A stretch of DNA of 64,000 nucleotides, taken from positions 1,967,438 to 2,031,437 of the forward strand of contig JAQFVV010006340.1 of NCBI GenBank assembly GCA_028023455.1, read 5' to 3'. The notes below the pieces were generated by a model, which saw only the letters and a list, made by a program, of their open reading frames with translations, searched no databases and was not told the origin of the DNA. The DNA is from Epiperipatus broadwayi. Its lineage: Eukaryota; Onychophora; Udeonychophora; Euonychophora; Peripatidae. A program made the translations under genes and the position numbers. Positions 1 to 13,600 of the stretch are shown piece by piece (positions within the stretch are counted from its first letter, which is position 1; each line of letters starts with the position of its first letter).

Positions 1-500
1 TTAAACTGAGAGGTAAAAAGCCACTAAATTTATTGCACTGGCTAATACAATTTGGTGAGCAGCCCAGCCATGTTTGGATACTATATAAAAAATCACATAG
101 TAATAATAGCTACAAGGATGAACATATGGAGTGGACATTAGGAATTTACCCTGTTTTGTTCTTTTAAGACGTCAAAAAAAAAAAATCAGAGGATCTCCTT
201 ATGGTAAACTTATTTAAAAACAACAAATCGAATTCACTCTCATTTAAAATTACATATATGAATGTAAACATCAAGAAATTCTAAAAGAAAGGTATACCAC
301 TGTCTTGTAATAATTTATGTATATTACATAAACCATTGGAAGTAGTTATTTTCTGTTTTAGTTTCATATATATTGTACCATTTTGTTTAGGTTAGGATGA
401 ATTGTTTAAAACAATTTACTAAAAATTTTAATTTGAAAGTTATTTTAGAGGTATGATGTATATAATGTGTTGACGATTTTTTAAAAGTCTAGTTAAAGCC
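1..500. other. AT-rich flank, no gene seen
   Basis: Non-coding AT-rich sequence before the first Penelope-like element. I see no reading frame of note, no RNA gene and no repeat shared with the rest of the window. The downstream element's 3' end begins near 500-540, where sequence shared with the other Penelope copies starts. Confidence 0.5.
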
Positions 501-519
501 AGAATTAATATTTACTGTA

Positions 520-3134
520 TAATATTGTGTTAACCAAAACTGTCTAACACTATACTAGCAAAAATAAAAATGCAAAACCATAAAACAATACAATACTAGA
601 TTAAATTCAAAATTTTACCAAAATCCTTGCACAACTATGGTTTCATCTACTACAAATAGACCTTCTCAAGTGAAAATGAACATAAAGAAATACATATATG
701 TATATACAAACAAACAAACCTTCCCATAATTCATTTCAAACTCCACCTTCACTTAATATCAAAAGAAGTCTTCATAAGATTGATAGCCTCGGAATCAAGG
801 AGTTTTATCATCAAAGTCTCCTTTATTCTTCTTTTTAACTCATTCTTTTCATAAAAAATAACTGAAGCATTGTTAAACAATATTCTATGACCTGTATTCA
901 ATTCATGAATATATAAAGCTGAGTTAAGATACCTATGTTTAACTCTACTTATATGAACCTTAACCCTTTCATTAAGGGTAAATTTACTCTGGCCTACATA
1001 AAATTTACCACAACTACATGGAATTTTATAAACCATACCAGGAATAGACCTACTATCAACAGACTGCTTTGAACCATTAAGTAATGAATTCAAATCAGAA
1101 CTTTCCTCCATGCAACCTTCATTACACCTAACAAATCACTATTCCTATAAACCAAATTATAAATTGATGCTTTAAATGGTAAAGACATATAATCATCATC
1201 CTTACCAACAAAATTCTTATCATCCAAATCACGACTATAAACATTATTATTAAATACCACTTTTTTAATGAAATCATGACTATAACCCAATTCTACATAT
1301 TCATCAGCAAATTTACTTCTTTGAATATCAGCATCATTATTAAAATTATTAAGCCTTCTATACCGACAACAAAAATTCAACAAAGACATTTTTTATGTAT
1401 AAAAGGCTGATAATTATCGGGCCTAATCATATTTCTCAAATTTTTAGGTTTTATAAAATGACTACAAAACAAAACATCATTAATCTTCTCAACATTTAAA
1501 TCTAAAAACTACCCTTTAATTTTACAAAATCAAAACCATGCCCCTCAATTGTAAACATAATACTAGAATCAAAACCATTCAATCCACATAAAAACTCTTC
1601 TAATTTCTCTTTCTGAATAACAAACAAACAATCATCAACATACCTTACAAATAATTTAATAGAACATGAAAACATATTAATAATACTACACTCCAAATAA
1701 TCAATATAGACAGCACACGTCAATGGAGAAATGACATAACCAATAACCCAACCTTCTCTAATCTTATAAAACACATTATTAGACATAAAATACATTGAAT
1801 CCTCTAACAGAAAAAGCAAATCATGAAAAACCTTAGTCTTATCTGCAGAAAAACATTATATTTTTTTAAAAAAACTGAAAAAAAAACATCAATACTTTTT
1901 AATCTATTAACCGATTGGTACATATTTTCAATGTCTAAACTACCAAAAACACAATCATCATCCAAAACAAAAACATTTATTTTCTTAAAAGCTTCAAAAG
2001 AAGAAGAAACACAAAATTTACCCAATTTTATATAATCCTTAAAATATTTTATAATAAATTTTGATATTTTATCAACAATTCCTCCTGTAAAATGAAAAAT
2101 ACATCTCAAAGGAAAATTATCTTTATGAGACTTCAAATTAAAGAAAACCTTTGGAGCCACAAAATCACTAGGGTAACAATTTAAATAAGTAGCTCTATCA
2201 AAAATCATTTTATTTTCCATAACTTTCATAATCTTAATTAATTTAGATTTTATTTTTTTACTAGGATCAGAATCTAAAATAGCATATTTTCCATTATTTA
2301 ATTCTAAAGAAACTTTACTTTTAAAATCAATATTATTTAACAATACAAATCGGCCACATCTATCTTCTTTTAACAATACCACATCATTGGCTTTTAATCT
2401 TTTTTTTTAACAAAACTAATTTCCTTAGTAGCAAAAACAATTTTTTCTCTTTTAAGTAATTTACTATTCAAAATAACCTATAAAGACATTTTATTTTCAT
2501 CAGAAATATTACTATTACTTTCAATCGCAGAAACAAAATCAAAAACTAAACTTTTATTAGCAAACGGAACAAAGCCAGAAACCTTAGCTAAAATAGCGAA
2601 ATCCGATACATTCAAAACATAATTTGACAAATGTAAAACAGATGAAGCATAAGGCTTATTTTTATAAGACCCAAATCTAAAATCTTTTCCTTTCACAAAA
2701 CTTATATTTTCAGCCTTTCCAATCAACCATTTAAATTTCTTGAAATACTTATTATTATAAGTGATTTCACACTTACTACTAAACCACTTTAAAAAAGAAT
2801 TTAAAACAGAATAATTAAAATTTATTCTAAAATCCAACTTTCTTCTAAACATTTTATAACTATCAATTAAATTAGACAAACTACTCAAAATCTGCATAAT
2901 AAATTGTTTAAGAATAAATCTTTTAAAATTTAGAATAAAATCACAATTAGAAAATAAAATCAATTTCCTATCCAATTTAATATTACATTAATTAGGAAAG
3001 ACATTGCAAAACCTACAAGACTTAAGAAAATTAACCTGAGCCTTTAAAGATTCAATACTATTAGACATATTAATTAACTTTTTTATTTCTAAAATTTCTA
3101 TACAAGAAAAATTATCATACAAAATCTGCCACAT
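520..3134 (-). pseudogene. Penelope-like retroelement, copy 1 (RT + GIY-YIG endonuclease), decayed
   Basis: Penelope-like elements (PLEs) encode one protein with reverse transcriptase followed by a GIY-YIG endonuclease. Read on the minus strand, the frame can start at the ATG at 3134 and ends at 749, equivalent to about 795 codons, a usual PLE size. A Cys-pair motif (CRFCN) lies near residue 45. RT motif A is seen as SLDIENMYQSV, motif B as GWVIGYVISPL, and the catalytic YVDD at 1642-1631. The C-terminal endonuclease shows GMVYKIPCSCGKFYVGQS, an Arg in LNERVKVH, His in HELNTGH and Glu in RRIKE. The frame is broken into at least five pieces by stops and frameshifts (near 2975, 2390, 1810, 1500 and 1100), so it is not functional as it stands. 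The 3' UTR runs from 748 down to about 520 and shares sequence with the other two copies. The head-to-head partner begins at 4096. Confidence 0.9.
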
Positions 3135-3136
3135 AC

Positions 3137-3533
3137 TGAAAGAAAATTAATAACTATACAAATACAAACGAATAAATAATAATAAACAAATAATACAAAA
3201 TAATACAAATTAATAATACAAATACACAAAACAAAGCAAATAAAATATGAAATTCACTAAACTATAACACACTATTCAAAAATATTAAATAGTATACCTA
3301 ATTAGAAAACCAAAACTGCCTAACACTATAATTATCTTATTGAAAGAAAATTAATAATTATACAAATACAAACAAATAATTAATAATAAACAAAAAATAC
3401 AAAATAATAAAATTAGTAATACAAATACACAAAACAAAACAAATATAATATGAAATTCACAAAACCATATATCACTATTCAAATTATTAAATAGTATACC
3501 TAAATTGAAAACCAAAACTGTCTAACATTATAC
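3137..3533. repeat. Two tandem ~195 bp units upstream of Penelope copy 1
   Basis: Two direct units (about 3137-3330 and 3340-3533) share stretches such as gaaagaaaattaataa, acaaatacacaaaacaaa and ttaaatagtatacctaa. They lie between the ORF start of copy 1 and the upstream partial element copy, the position where PLEs carry pseudo-LTR and promoter sequence. A promoter role is inferred from position only. Confidence 0.8.
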
Positions 3534-4095
<562 letters not shown>

Positions 4096-6560
4096 AAAGG
4101 CTCAGGTTAATTTTCTTAAGTCTTGTAGGTTTTGCAATGCGCTTCCCAATTCATGTATTATTAAATTGGATAGGAAACTGGTTTTATTTTCTAATTGTGA
4201 TTTTATTTTATATTTTAAAAGATTTATTCTTAAACAATTTATTATGCAGATTTTGAGTAGTTTATCTAATTTAATTGATAGTTATAAAATGTTTAGAAGA
4301 AAGTTGGATTTTAGAAGGAATTTTAATTATTCTGTTTTAAATTCTTTTTTAAAGTAGTAAGTGTGAAATCAATTATAATAATAAGCATTTCAAGAAATTT
4401 AAATGGTTGATTGGAAAGGCTGAAAATAAAAGTTTTGTGAAAAGATTTTAGATTTTGGTCTTATAAAAATAGGCCTGATGCTTCATCTGTTTTAAATTTG
4501 TCAAATTATGTTTTGAATGTATCTGATTTGGCTATTTTAGCTAAGGGTCCTGGCTTTGTTCCGTTTGCTAATAAAAGTTTAGTTTTTGATTTTGTTTCTG
4601 CCATTGAAAGTAATAGTAATATTTCTGATGAAAACAAAATGTCTTTACAGGTTATTTTGAATAGTCAATTACTTAAAAGAGAAAAATTTGTTTTTGCCTT
4701 TAAGGAAATTAGTTTTGTTAAAAAAATATTGTAAGCCAATAATGTGGTATTGTTAAAAGAAGATAGAGGTGGCCAATTTGTATCGTTAAATAATATTGAT
4801 TTTAAAAGTAAAGTTTCTTTAGAATTAAATAATGGAAAATATGCTATTTTAGATTCTGATCCTGGTAAAAAAATAAAATCTAAATTAATTAAGATTATGA
4901 AAGTTATGGAAAATAAAAAGATTTTTGATAGAGCTACTTATTTAAATTGTTACCCTAGTTATTTTGTGGCTCCAAAGGTTTTCTTTAATTTGAAATCTCA
5001 TAAAGATAATTTTCCTTTGAGATGTATTTTTGATTTTACAGGAGAAATTGTTGATAAAATATCAAAATTTATTATAAGATATTTTAAGGATTATATAAAA
5101 TTGGGTCAATTTTGTGTTTCTTTTTCTTTTGAAGCTTTTAAGAAAATAAATGGTTTTGTTTTGGATGATGATTGTGTTTTTGGTAGTTTAGACATTGAAA
5201 ATATGTACCAATCGGTTAATAGATTAAAAAGTATTGATGTTTGTTTTTTTTTAATTTTTAAAAAAATAGAATGTTTTTCCGCAGATAAGATTAAGGTTTT
5301 TCATGATTTGCTTTTGCTGTTAGAGAATTCCATGTATTTTATGTCTAATAATGTGTTTTATAAGATTAGAGAAGGTTGGGTTATTGGTTATGTCATTTCT
5401 CCATTGATGTGTGCTGTCTATATTGATTATTTGGAGTGTAGTATTATTAATATGTTTTCATGTTCTATTAAATTATTTGTTTGGTATGTTGATGATTGTT
5501 TGTTTGTTATTCAGAAAGAGAAATTAGAAGAATTTTTATGTGGATTGAATGGTTTTGATTCTAGTATTAAGTTTACAATTGAGGGGGGGGGGTTGATTTT
5601 GTAAAATTAAAGTTTTTAGATTTAATGTTGAGAAGCTTAATGATGTTTTGTTTTGTAGTCATTTTATAAAACTTAAAAATTTGAGAAATAGGATTAGGCC
5701 TGATAGTTATCAGCCTTTTATACATAAAAAAATGTCTTTGTTGAATTTTTGTTGTCGAAATAGAAGTCTTAATAATTTTAATAATGATGCTGATATTCAA
5801 AGAAGTCAATTTTCTGCTGAATATGTAGAATTGGGTTATAGTCATGATTTTATGAAAAAAGTGGTATTTAATAATAATGTTTATTGTCGTGATCTGAATG
5901 ATAAGAATTTTGTTGGTAAGGATAATGATTATATGTCTTTACCATTGAAATCATCAATTTATAATTTGGTATATAGGAATAGTTATTTGTTAGGTGGAAT
6001 GAAGGTTGCATGGAAGAAAGGTTCTGATTTGAATTCATTACTTAATGGTTCAAAGCAGTCTATTGATAGTAGGTTTATTCCTGGTATTGTTTATAAAATT
6101 CCATGTAGTTGTGGTAAATTTTATTTAGGCCAGAGTAAATTTAGCCTTAATGAAAGGGTTAAGGTTCATATAAGTAGAGTTAAACATAGGTATCCTAACT
6201 CAGCATTATATATTCATGAATTGAATACAGGTCATAGAATATTGTTTAACAATGCTTTGGTTATTTTTTATGAAAAGAATGAATTAAAAAGAAGAATAAA
6301 GGAGACTTTTACGATAAAACTCCTTGATTCTGAGGCTATCAATCTTATGAAGACTTCTTTTGATATTAAGGGAACGTGGAGTTTGAAATGAATTATGGGA
6401 AGGTTTGTTTGTTTGTATGTATATATATATATATATATATATCTTTAGGTTGATTTTCACTTCAAAAGGTCTATTTGTAGTAGATGAAACCATGGTTGTG
6501 TAAGGATTTTGGTAAAATTTTGAATTTAATCTAGTATTGTATTGTTTTATGGTTTTGCAT
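4096..6560 (+). pseudogene. Penelope-like retroelement, copy 2 (RT + GIY-YIG endonuclease), decayed
   Basis: Plus-strand copy of the same PLE family, starting inside the N-terminal region (first shared codons AQVNFLKS) directly at the junction with the inverted fragment at 4095. The RT region runs through about 4744-5604 with SLDIENMYQSV and catalytic YVDD at 5485-5496; the endonuclease lies at about 6010-6390 with GIVYKIPCSCGKFYLGQS. Breaks: an 8 bp deletion at about 4352 relative to copy 1 that shifts frame, a stop at 4732-4734, and a frameshift at a run of ten G at 5583-5592. The last frame (5648-6391) is open through the whole endonuclease. The 3' UTR ends near 6560 at the same place as the copy 1 UTR. 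Non-autonomous as it stands. Confidence 0.9.
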
Positions 6561-6569
6561 TAATATTGT

Positions 6570-7520
6570 GTTAATATTTAAAAAAAAACAGTTAACTAAA
6601 GATAAATTATAATATTGTATGGTTGGAAAAACTGGCCTTATTAAATACCACATTAACAAGTCTTGCAAATAAATGTTTAAAGTAAATTTTAAAAGTAATA
6701 ACTTCAAGTTATGAAAATAATATATTTGAGTAATGAAAATTAATATTTAATAATTGAATGTAAAATATTTATTTATTAATAATATTGTGGTGGAAGATAA
6801 ATATTTGATTTTATAATACTGAACTATTATTTTAAAAGTTGTTATATTATATTATTTTATTTTTAAAAATATTTTATTATTATTTTATTATTATTATTTG
6901 AAATTTAAAAAATGAACCTAATTCCTCATCCATCTAAATCACAAAAAGTTTAATACTGTGAGGCTTATTATCTCGTTAATGAAACAATAGTGCCTATTAA
7001 TTCAAGTCTTAACTTGACATTTAATCTGTTGAAAAAGTTTAGATGGTGGGGTCTGGAGCCAAAATACTTTGATTTCCTGATTAAAATAAATTTAAATACA
7101 CTACCTACTTGTAGTTTTTTTAACAAGAAACCGTCGATTTACTTCAATTGATGATCTATGTGTTTTATGTCGCAGTTGAACACATTTTTGGTGAATGCAG
7201 TTATTTGTAAGTTTGTAAATATTTTATTAGCTTTATTTATCAACATAAAGGCTCTTTGATGCATTTATTGATAGAAGCTATTAAAGTGGGAGTTTTTGCT
7301 GCTATTAGAAGTGCTTTTTTTCAATATATAGTTTATGGCTAACTCGATGTGATATTGTGTTTAATTATAATTGTACAGATCCTCTGGAGATTATAATTAG
7401 AATGATCAGATAGATAAAGAAAGAGACAATAGAATATCATCACAAGATTTATTTATTAGTACATGGGATCTTATTAACATTTGAAGGCCAGGTTGGATAT
7501 TATAAATTATCTTTTTTTAG
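6570..7520. other. AT-rich spacer, nothing recognised
   Basis: Non-coding sequence with no reading frame above background, no repeat shared with other parts of the window and no RNA-gene signature that I can support. Confidence 0.5.
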
Positions 7521-7521
7521 A

Positions 7522-7557
<36 letters not shown>

Positions 7558-7569
7558 TATATATATATA

Positions 7570-7618
<49 letters not shown>
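7521..7618. repeat. (AT)n microsatellite, interrupted
   Basis: Alternating AT for roughly 98 bases with short interruptions (ttatatattat, aaaa). Immediately after it, the motif aaatataacRgaaYgg recurs at about 7658 and 7768 in a loosely repeated stretch. Confidence 0.95.
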
Positions 7619-7619
<1 letters not shown>

Positions 7620-7620
<1 letters not shown>

Positions 7621-10600
7621 CGGGACAGCCTATTTGATAGCCTTAGTTGAGGCATCAAATATAACGGAACGGCATTTAATCATCCCAGTTGATGTATTAA
7701 TTGTAATATAATCAATTATATTTAATGTTTAGAAATCATTAACTTAATGCTTCATAGTTAGGTTCGCCAAATATAACAGAATGGATTATATTTAAAATCT
7801 AAGTTGGTCTTGTTAAATATAAAGAGATGATTAAATTCCTTAGAAAGAGGATACGCATTTCACTACAATCGGACTTTGGGTCTTCAAGTAGAATGCTAGA
7901 AATGAATCGATGAAATACCAAGTCCATGATTATATATACCTCTATTATGCTAGCTCATTAATCTTTAAATAAGTTTAAATACAATTTAGACCAGGACATC
8001 CATCTTTCATCCCTCTTTCAGTCACCATTATGCCACGATATTTAAACTCACGGAGAATTTGCAATCAGCTCTTTTCAGGAATAATTTCAAAAACAAGTTA
8101 TTTCATATGCCTCTATATAAGCATTAATTATAACTATTATTCATATGACATTTATAATACTAGCATATATATAATATAATTCAATAATGATTAGACAAAG
8201 AGATCACGTTAACAAATCAATATTTAATAAACAATAAAAAATATAATAGAATAGATAATAAAATATTAATAAATAAATACGGATGAATTTTATCATTTTA
8301 AAAGAATATTAATAAATGATATTTTTTTATTTAATACCCTATGATAAAACTCAATACTATAATAAACTTTCAAAAATTAAAGAAAATAGCTTAAATTAAC
8401 AGATATATAAAAACAATATCTGGGTTCAAAAATTAATAATTTATGTAACTTATTAATTTATTTACCGTTCTTATTTATATGCTTCACAATTACCCATATA
8501 TAAGTATTATTTGCCATTGTATAACTTATATATTATATGTATTTTTAATAAATAAAAATACATTAAACGTTTACAATATTACGTAGTAAACACAATACAA
8601 TCCTGTTTAAGATATCTGTCAAATAATAACTATTTTTTATATCCCTCATCTAATTTAATGAATTATGTTAAGCTTTCAATTAATTATATTTAATAATAAA
8701 TATAATTTTCCTTTTAAGATATATATGATGCGATGCCAAATTTGAAATAAAGATAATAATAATAATAATAAACATATTAAAATAATATAAGCATTATTAT
8801 AATATATGTAAATAAATAATACAGGAAACTTAGTTATAAGAGAGTTGAGAGTAGATATTGAAGTCTATAGTTCATCATCCCAATGAAGATCTCTTACGAA
8901 GCATATCACCAATCCATTTGTACAATGATGATTCCATTTATCCTTAAACGATAAACTGTTAAGAACATCCAATGACCGGATTAATGTGAAATAAAATAAA
9001 TATTCTTCGAATGTAGATGTTCTTAATCTTCATTTCTCTATTATCACTAGACGTTCTATATATTCAATATTTCAAAATATTTTAAAATAGCATGCAAGGT
9101 TGGTTTCGAAACCTTTTACGATATAATGAGTGTACTACTCAGTGCACATTGTTTTATCCTTAATATATATAATTATCTTAAATTTATATATATCCGAAGA
9201 ATAATGGAAGAGTTAAAACAACGTAGTTTCAAAACTTAAACAGACGTTCTTTTCCTTTATATTGCTATTCCTTTAAGATTAAGTAGAAAATTAAATATAT
9301 TTTCCTTGCAGACTTTGAATCCACAAATTATTTTAATTTAAAAAAGTTAATATTTAAATTCCAATCGCTAAATAGTAGTATTGATAGAAGAAAAATGATA
9401 TTTTTAAAGAGAAAAGATTTTCTTTTTCTTTCGTTTTTTTTTTATTTTCCAGAGCACGAACGAATCTGCTCGTGTGTTATATAAGTTCATGTTTAATTCA
9501 ACTATCAATTGTTCCACTGACATTAAGATTTAATAAAAAAATAAAAAAATATATAAGTATTTATTCTTAACTTCAAATCTGGCATTTTACTCAAAAGCTT
9601 AAGGTATATATTATTTAAAACTTAAATGTATATATAAATAGTACATATATGTTACATAATAAAATAGTCAAATAAAAATTTATATTTATAAATAATTTCA
9701 CAAGAGATAAAACACGCTAGACTAATAATAATAACTGTAAGTTACTATTATAATATATATATATATATATAATTGCATTTTTATTCTATTTTTATATTTA
9801 CTTGTTAACACTTGGCAATTTCTGCCTATGGAACTTTAATTTGCTTACTGTTTTTATCATACAATATTATGTATTTATTTATTTATTTATTTCTGGTTTA
9901 ATAAAGTTTGTTTTGAGAAAAAAAAATTTTTTTAATAAAAATTGAATTATTTAATTTATTTTCAGTTAAAATTATAAGCGTTTCATCTGGGTTGTAAGTC
10001 ATGTGACAGATAAATATCAGTACACACATGCTTGCGAGTTTTTTAGTAAAGTTGCAAAACTGTTTTAAAATTCTATTGTAAAGTTTAAAATATTATATTA
10101 AACTACCACGAGATAAAAAATAAAAAGTAGCTAGTAAAAATCTTAAGTTGTGTTTTTTTTTTTATTATTTTTAAAAAACGAAAACCGAATGTAATAAGTA
10201 AAATTAGATTTTTGTTTTGTTTTGAAAAATAAAGACATTTCAAAAAGTTAAAGGTAATAATAAATATTAGGATATAATTTTAAAAGTTATTTTGAGGTAT
10301 TTGTAGATGTAAATAAAATATGAAAATTAACTAGAAACTAAATAATATAATAAATAATAAATATTAGATAAATCATTGTTTATTTTTAACTTTGATTCTG
10401 TGTTGTTGGCCAGGGATGTAAATAAGTTAAGCATTGTTTAGTTAACCAATCAACGGAGTAATTTGTTTGGTATAAAAATAGGTGCACAATTATTTTCGAG
10501 GTACTACTACTATTATCACTATTACTACTACTTCTGTTTACTAAGAGTACCGTTAATAGTCAATTATATTAATTTCTATTTTAAAAAAGTACAGTAATTT

Positions 10601-13600
10601 ATTATAAAATCGTCTAATACAGAAATGCCATGCTAAAAGCTAAGTAATTCTTTATCAACTGATTTATTAAACTTAATTATGACATTAAGCATGAATAGGT
10701 CATCGTTACATTTAAATTTATATAAAAAATGTCAAATTATTATCTTTCAATTAGGCATATAATTTTTCCTATATTAATTGGTAATATCAGTTTGCTATTG
10801 AGATTCGAAAATTGGACATCACAGAGGAGGTTTATAAAAGTTCGCAATAAATTAAAAATAAGGAAGTACATAAAAATGCCTTTATTCGAGGATTTCTTTT
10901 AAAAATAGGATGGTAAATTTTTAAAAATCTTTTAAATTTGATAAAATAATTATTCTGAAATGCTGAAATATGTATTTATGAAGAAATATTTAATTTTTAA
11001 AAAAAAAAAAAACTATCATAATAATTTTGAAAAATGTAAAAAAAGATTGAGATTATTATTGGATCATTTCATATCTTATTAAAAGATACTTTGAAAAATA
11101 AGTAGTTAAAATTATCCTATTATTAATTAGTGTATGTGGGTCATACAAAATATATTTAAAATTATTTATGGAAGTCTTTAACTATGTCGATACTGTAAGT
11201 ATCGAAAGATGCTGAGTGCTATTGCTATATCAAACAACATAAACCATCATGAAATTTGAGCAAAAGTAGCAGAACTGTGAAGTTATTTTATTTTATGATA
11301 TTAAAAGTACTTTCAATAATTTATTTTAGTGAGTAATGGGATCTATGAATTATTATTGTATAAACTCTTAAAGGCAAATCCATAATTATTTAGGAGTCAA
11401 TCCAGATATTCTAAAAAAAGTTGACTTACCATATTGTATTTTGAAAAATTGTCGTTCATTTTGTTTTTCAAAGTGAAACCATCAGAGCATGCATGGTTTT
11501 GGCGTCAGTAGAAGTTCCATCAACAAGCGCCCAGGAGTAAAAAAATACATTTTTTAATGAACTTTTCGTAAATATGATTTTGAACTATTTTTTACTAACT
11601 TTAGAATTATTGCTTATTCATAGGGTAAAGAGAGGAAAGGAATATAAAATATTAATTTATTTATTAAAATAATGTTTAGATTTTTTATTAAAAATATTTA
11701 ATAATTTTAAAAGAAAACGTAATATTTTATGTATAACGCAATTGAATAAATGATATACTATGCAAGTTTATTATTTAGTTTGTGAACCAGAAATGTCAAT
11801 TAAGTGATTAACCAGTGGAAATATCACTTATGATAATAATTATAAAAGATTAATGATTTTATTATGTATTTGTTATTCTATTTTAGATGACTAAAATATT
11901 GTGTCATTTTTTGTGTGAACATATATAAAACACTCATTCGTACACATAGCTTATAGGAGTTTATTTATTTTAAAAAAATATGCATACTTTTATCTTATAT
12001 GATAATATATTTTAACGTAATGCGAATATAATTGTATGATTTTATCGTAACTGAATTTAATATTTATTTTAAAATTATTAAAGTATTGAAGCATTAGAAC
12101 TATAGTAATTAATTATATTTTAATTCAAGAGTTTAAAAACGAAGAAGTAATATTTCTTATTAAATAGTTAGGTTGTTATTTCTATGCGAATTTATTTATT
12201 GTTGTGGAAAAGTAGTAAGAATTTTAGCGATGTAGAGTGATAAATCTTTAAAAAAGTTATAAAGGAATGTAGCTTGGAAAGAAGATAAATAAAACCAAGG
12301 TGACGTTTTATGTAGGATTTATTAATATGGGAATAAGGGTAATCGATGATGATGATTATGCAAGTATAGATAACTTAGCCCTATAGCTTGTATATTTTCC
12401 ATGGCAGTGTTTCTTTGTGTTAAAGTTAAATGTTCCATAGAGCTGAATAAATAGCCTGGACATTATATTTTGTAGTGGAGGTTATTAGACAGATAAGTCA
12501 TACCTCATTTCTTATACACTGTTATCATGAAGCTTTTTTAGTAGGGGATCATTGAATTAAAACTTTAGTTATTTCATATACATATGCATCTGTTCGCTAT
12601 CAAAATTTCTAGTATTACATCATATAGGATTGCATTTAAAACAGGAAATAATGAATAATTTTGGAGGTGTGTAATTGTTATTGGGAAATGATAAGATAGG
12701 TTGTCTTGCTTGGAGTGAGGATAGAAACGAATGCAAATGATTATCAGAGTATAATTGATAAGGAGGAGAATCATAAAATATTTTATATTCTAAATTGATT
12801 ATTTTTTTTAAAAAAATGTATAGATGATAATTAAAGTGGGCTCGTAAAAAAAATTGATTAATTATTAAGTATTTTTAAAACTTACTTATGATGCATATTT
12901 TTTAACAAATAATATGATAAAACTAAATCGTGTTAAAAGAATACAGATAATCATAAGTTTTTTTTTTTTTGTAAAGGCTATTCTGTAGTAACGATACACA
13001 AGCACATACATTATATCTGATTATTAAATTAATAATTAATAAGTAGTCTAATTTAATCACTATGTTGTTAATTAAATTTATTCATGTCATTATTAAGTTG
13101 GGATCGACTACATGATGTATTAAATTATTTTAAAAGAACTAAGTACCAGTAATAAATGAATAGTAGACTGATTATTTTTTTATCTTATATTTTGAACTTA
13201 TTAACTTAATGAAGATGTAATAAAATATACTATAATTATATTTTAATAATAGATATTTTTTATAAAACAATGTTCCATATCTCATATTTTGTTTTATATA
13301 ATTTATTTTTGGAATGTACAGAAAATGTGACTAGATAAGGTTCAGTAAAGATGTAAATAATGTATATGATTTATTTGTTGAAGTTGTTAATAAAATTTGT
13401 TAAATTTGTTTTATAAATCTTGGTGTTGACTCAATTTCTCCACATCACAGTTACATAATCACAGATAATTTGAATTTTAAATATAATATTTGCACAACAT
13501 AAATAAGATTATTATTTAAGAATGATAATATTTTCTTGATATGATTTTTTCAAAAAATTTCATTTGCTATATTATTATTATGGTCGTATAATATCTATAA

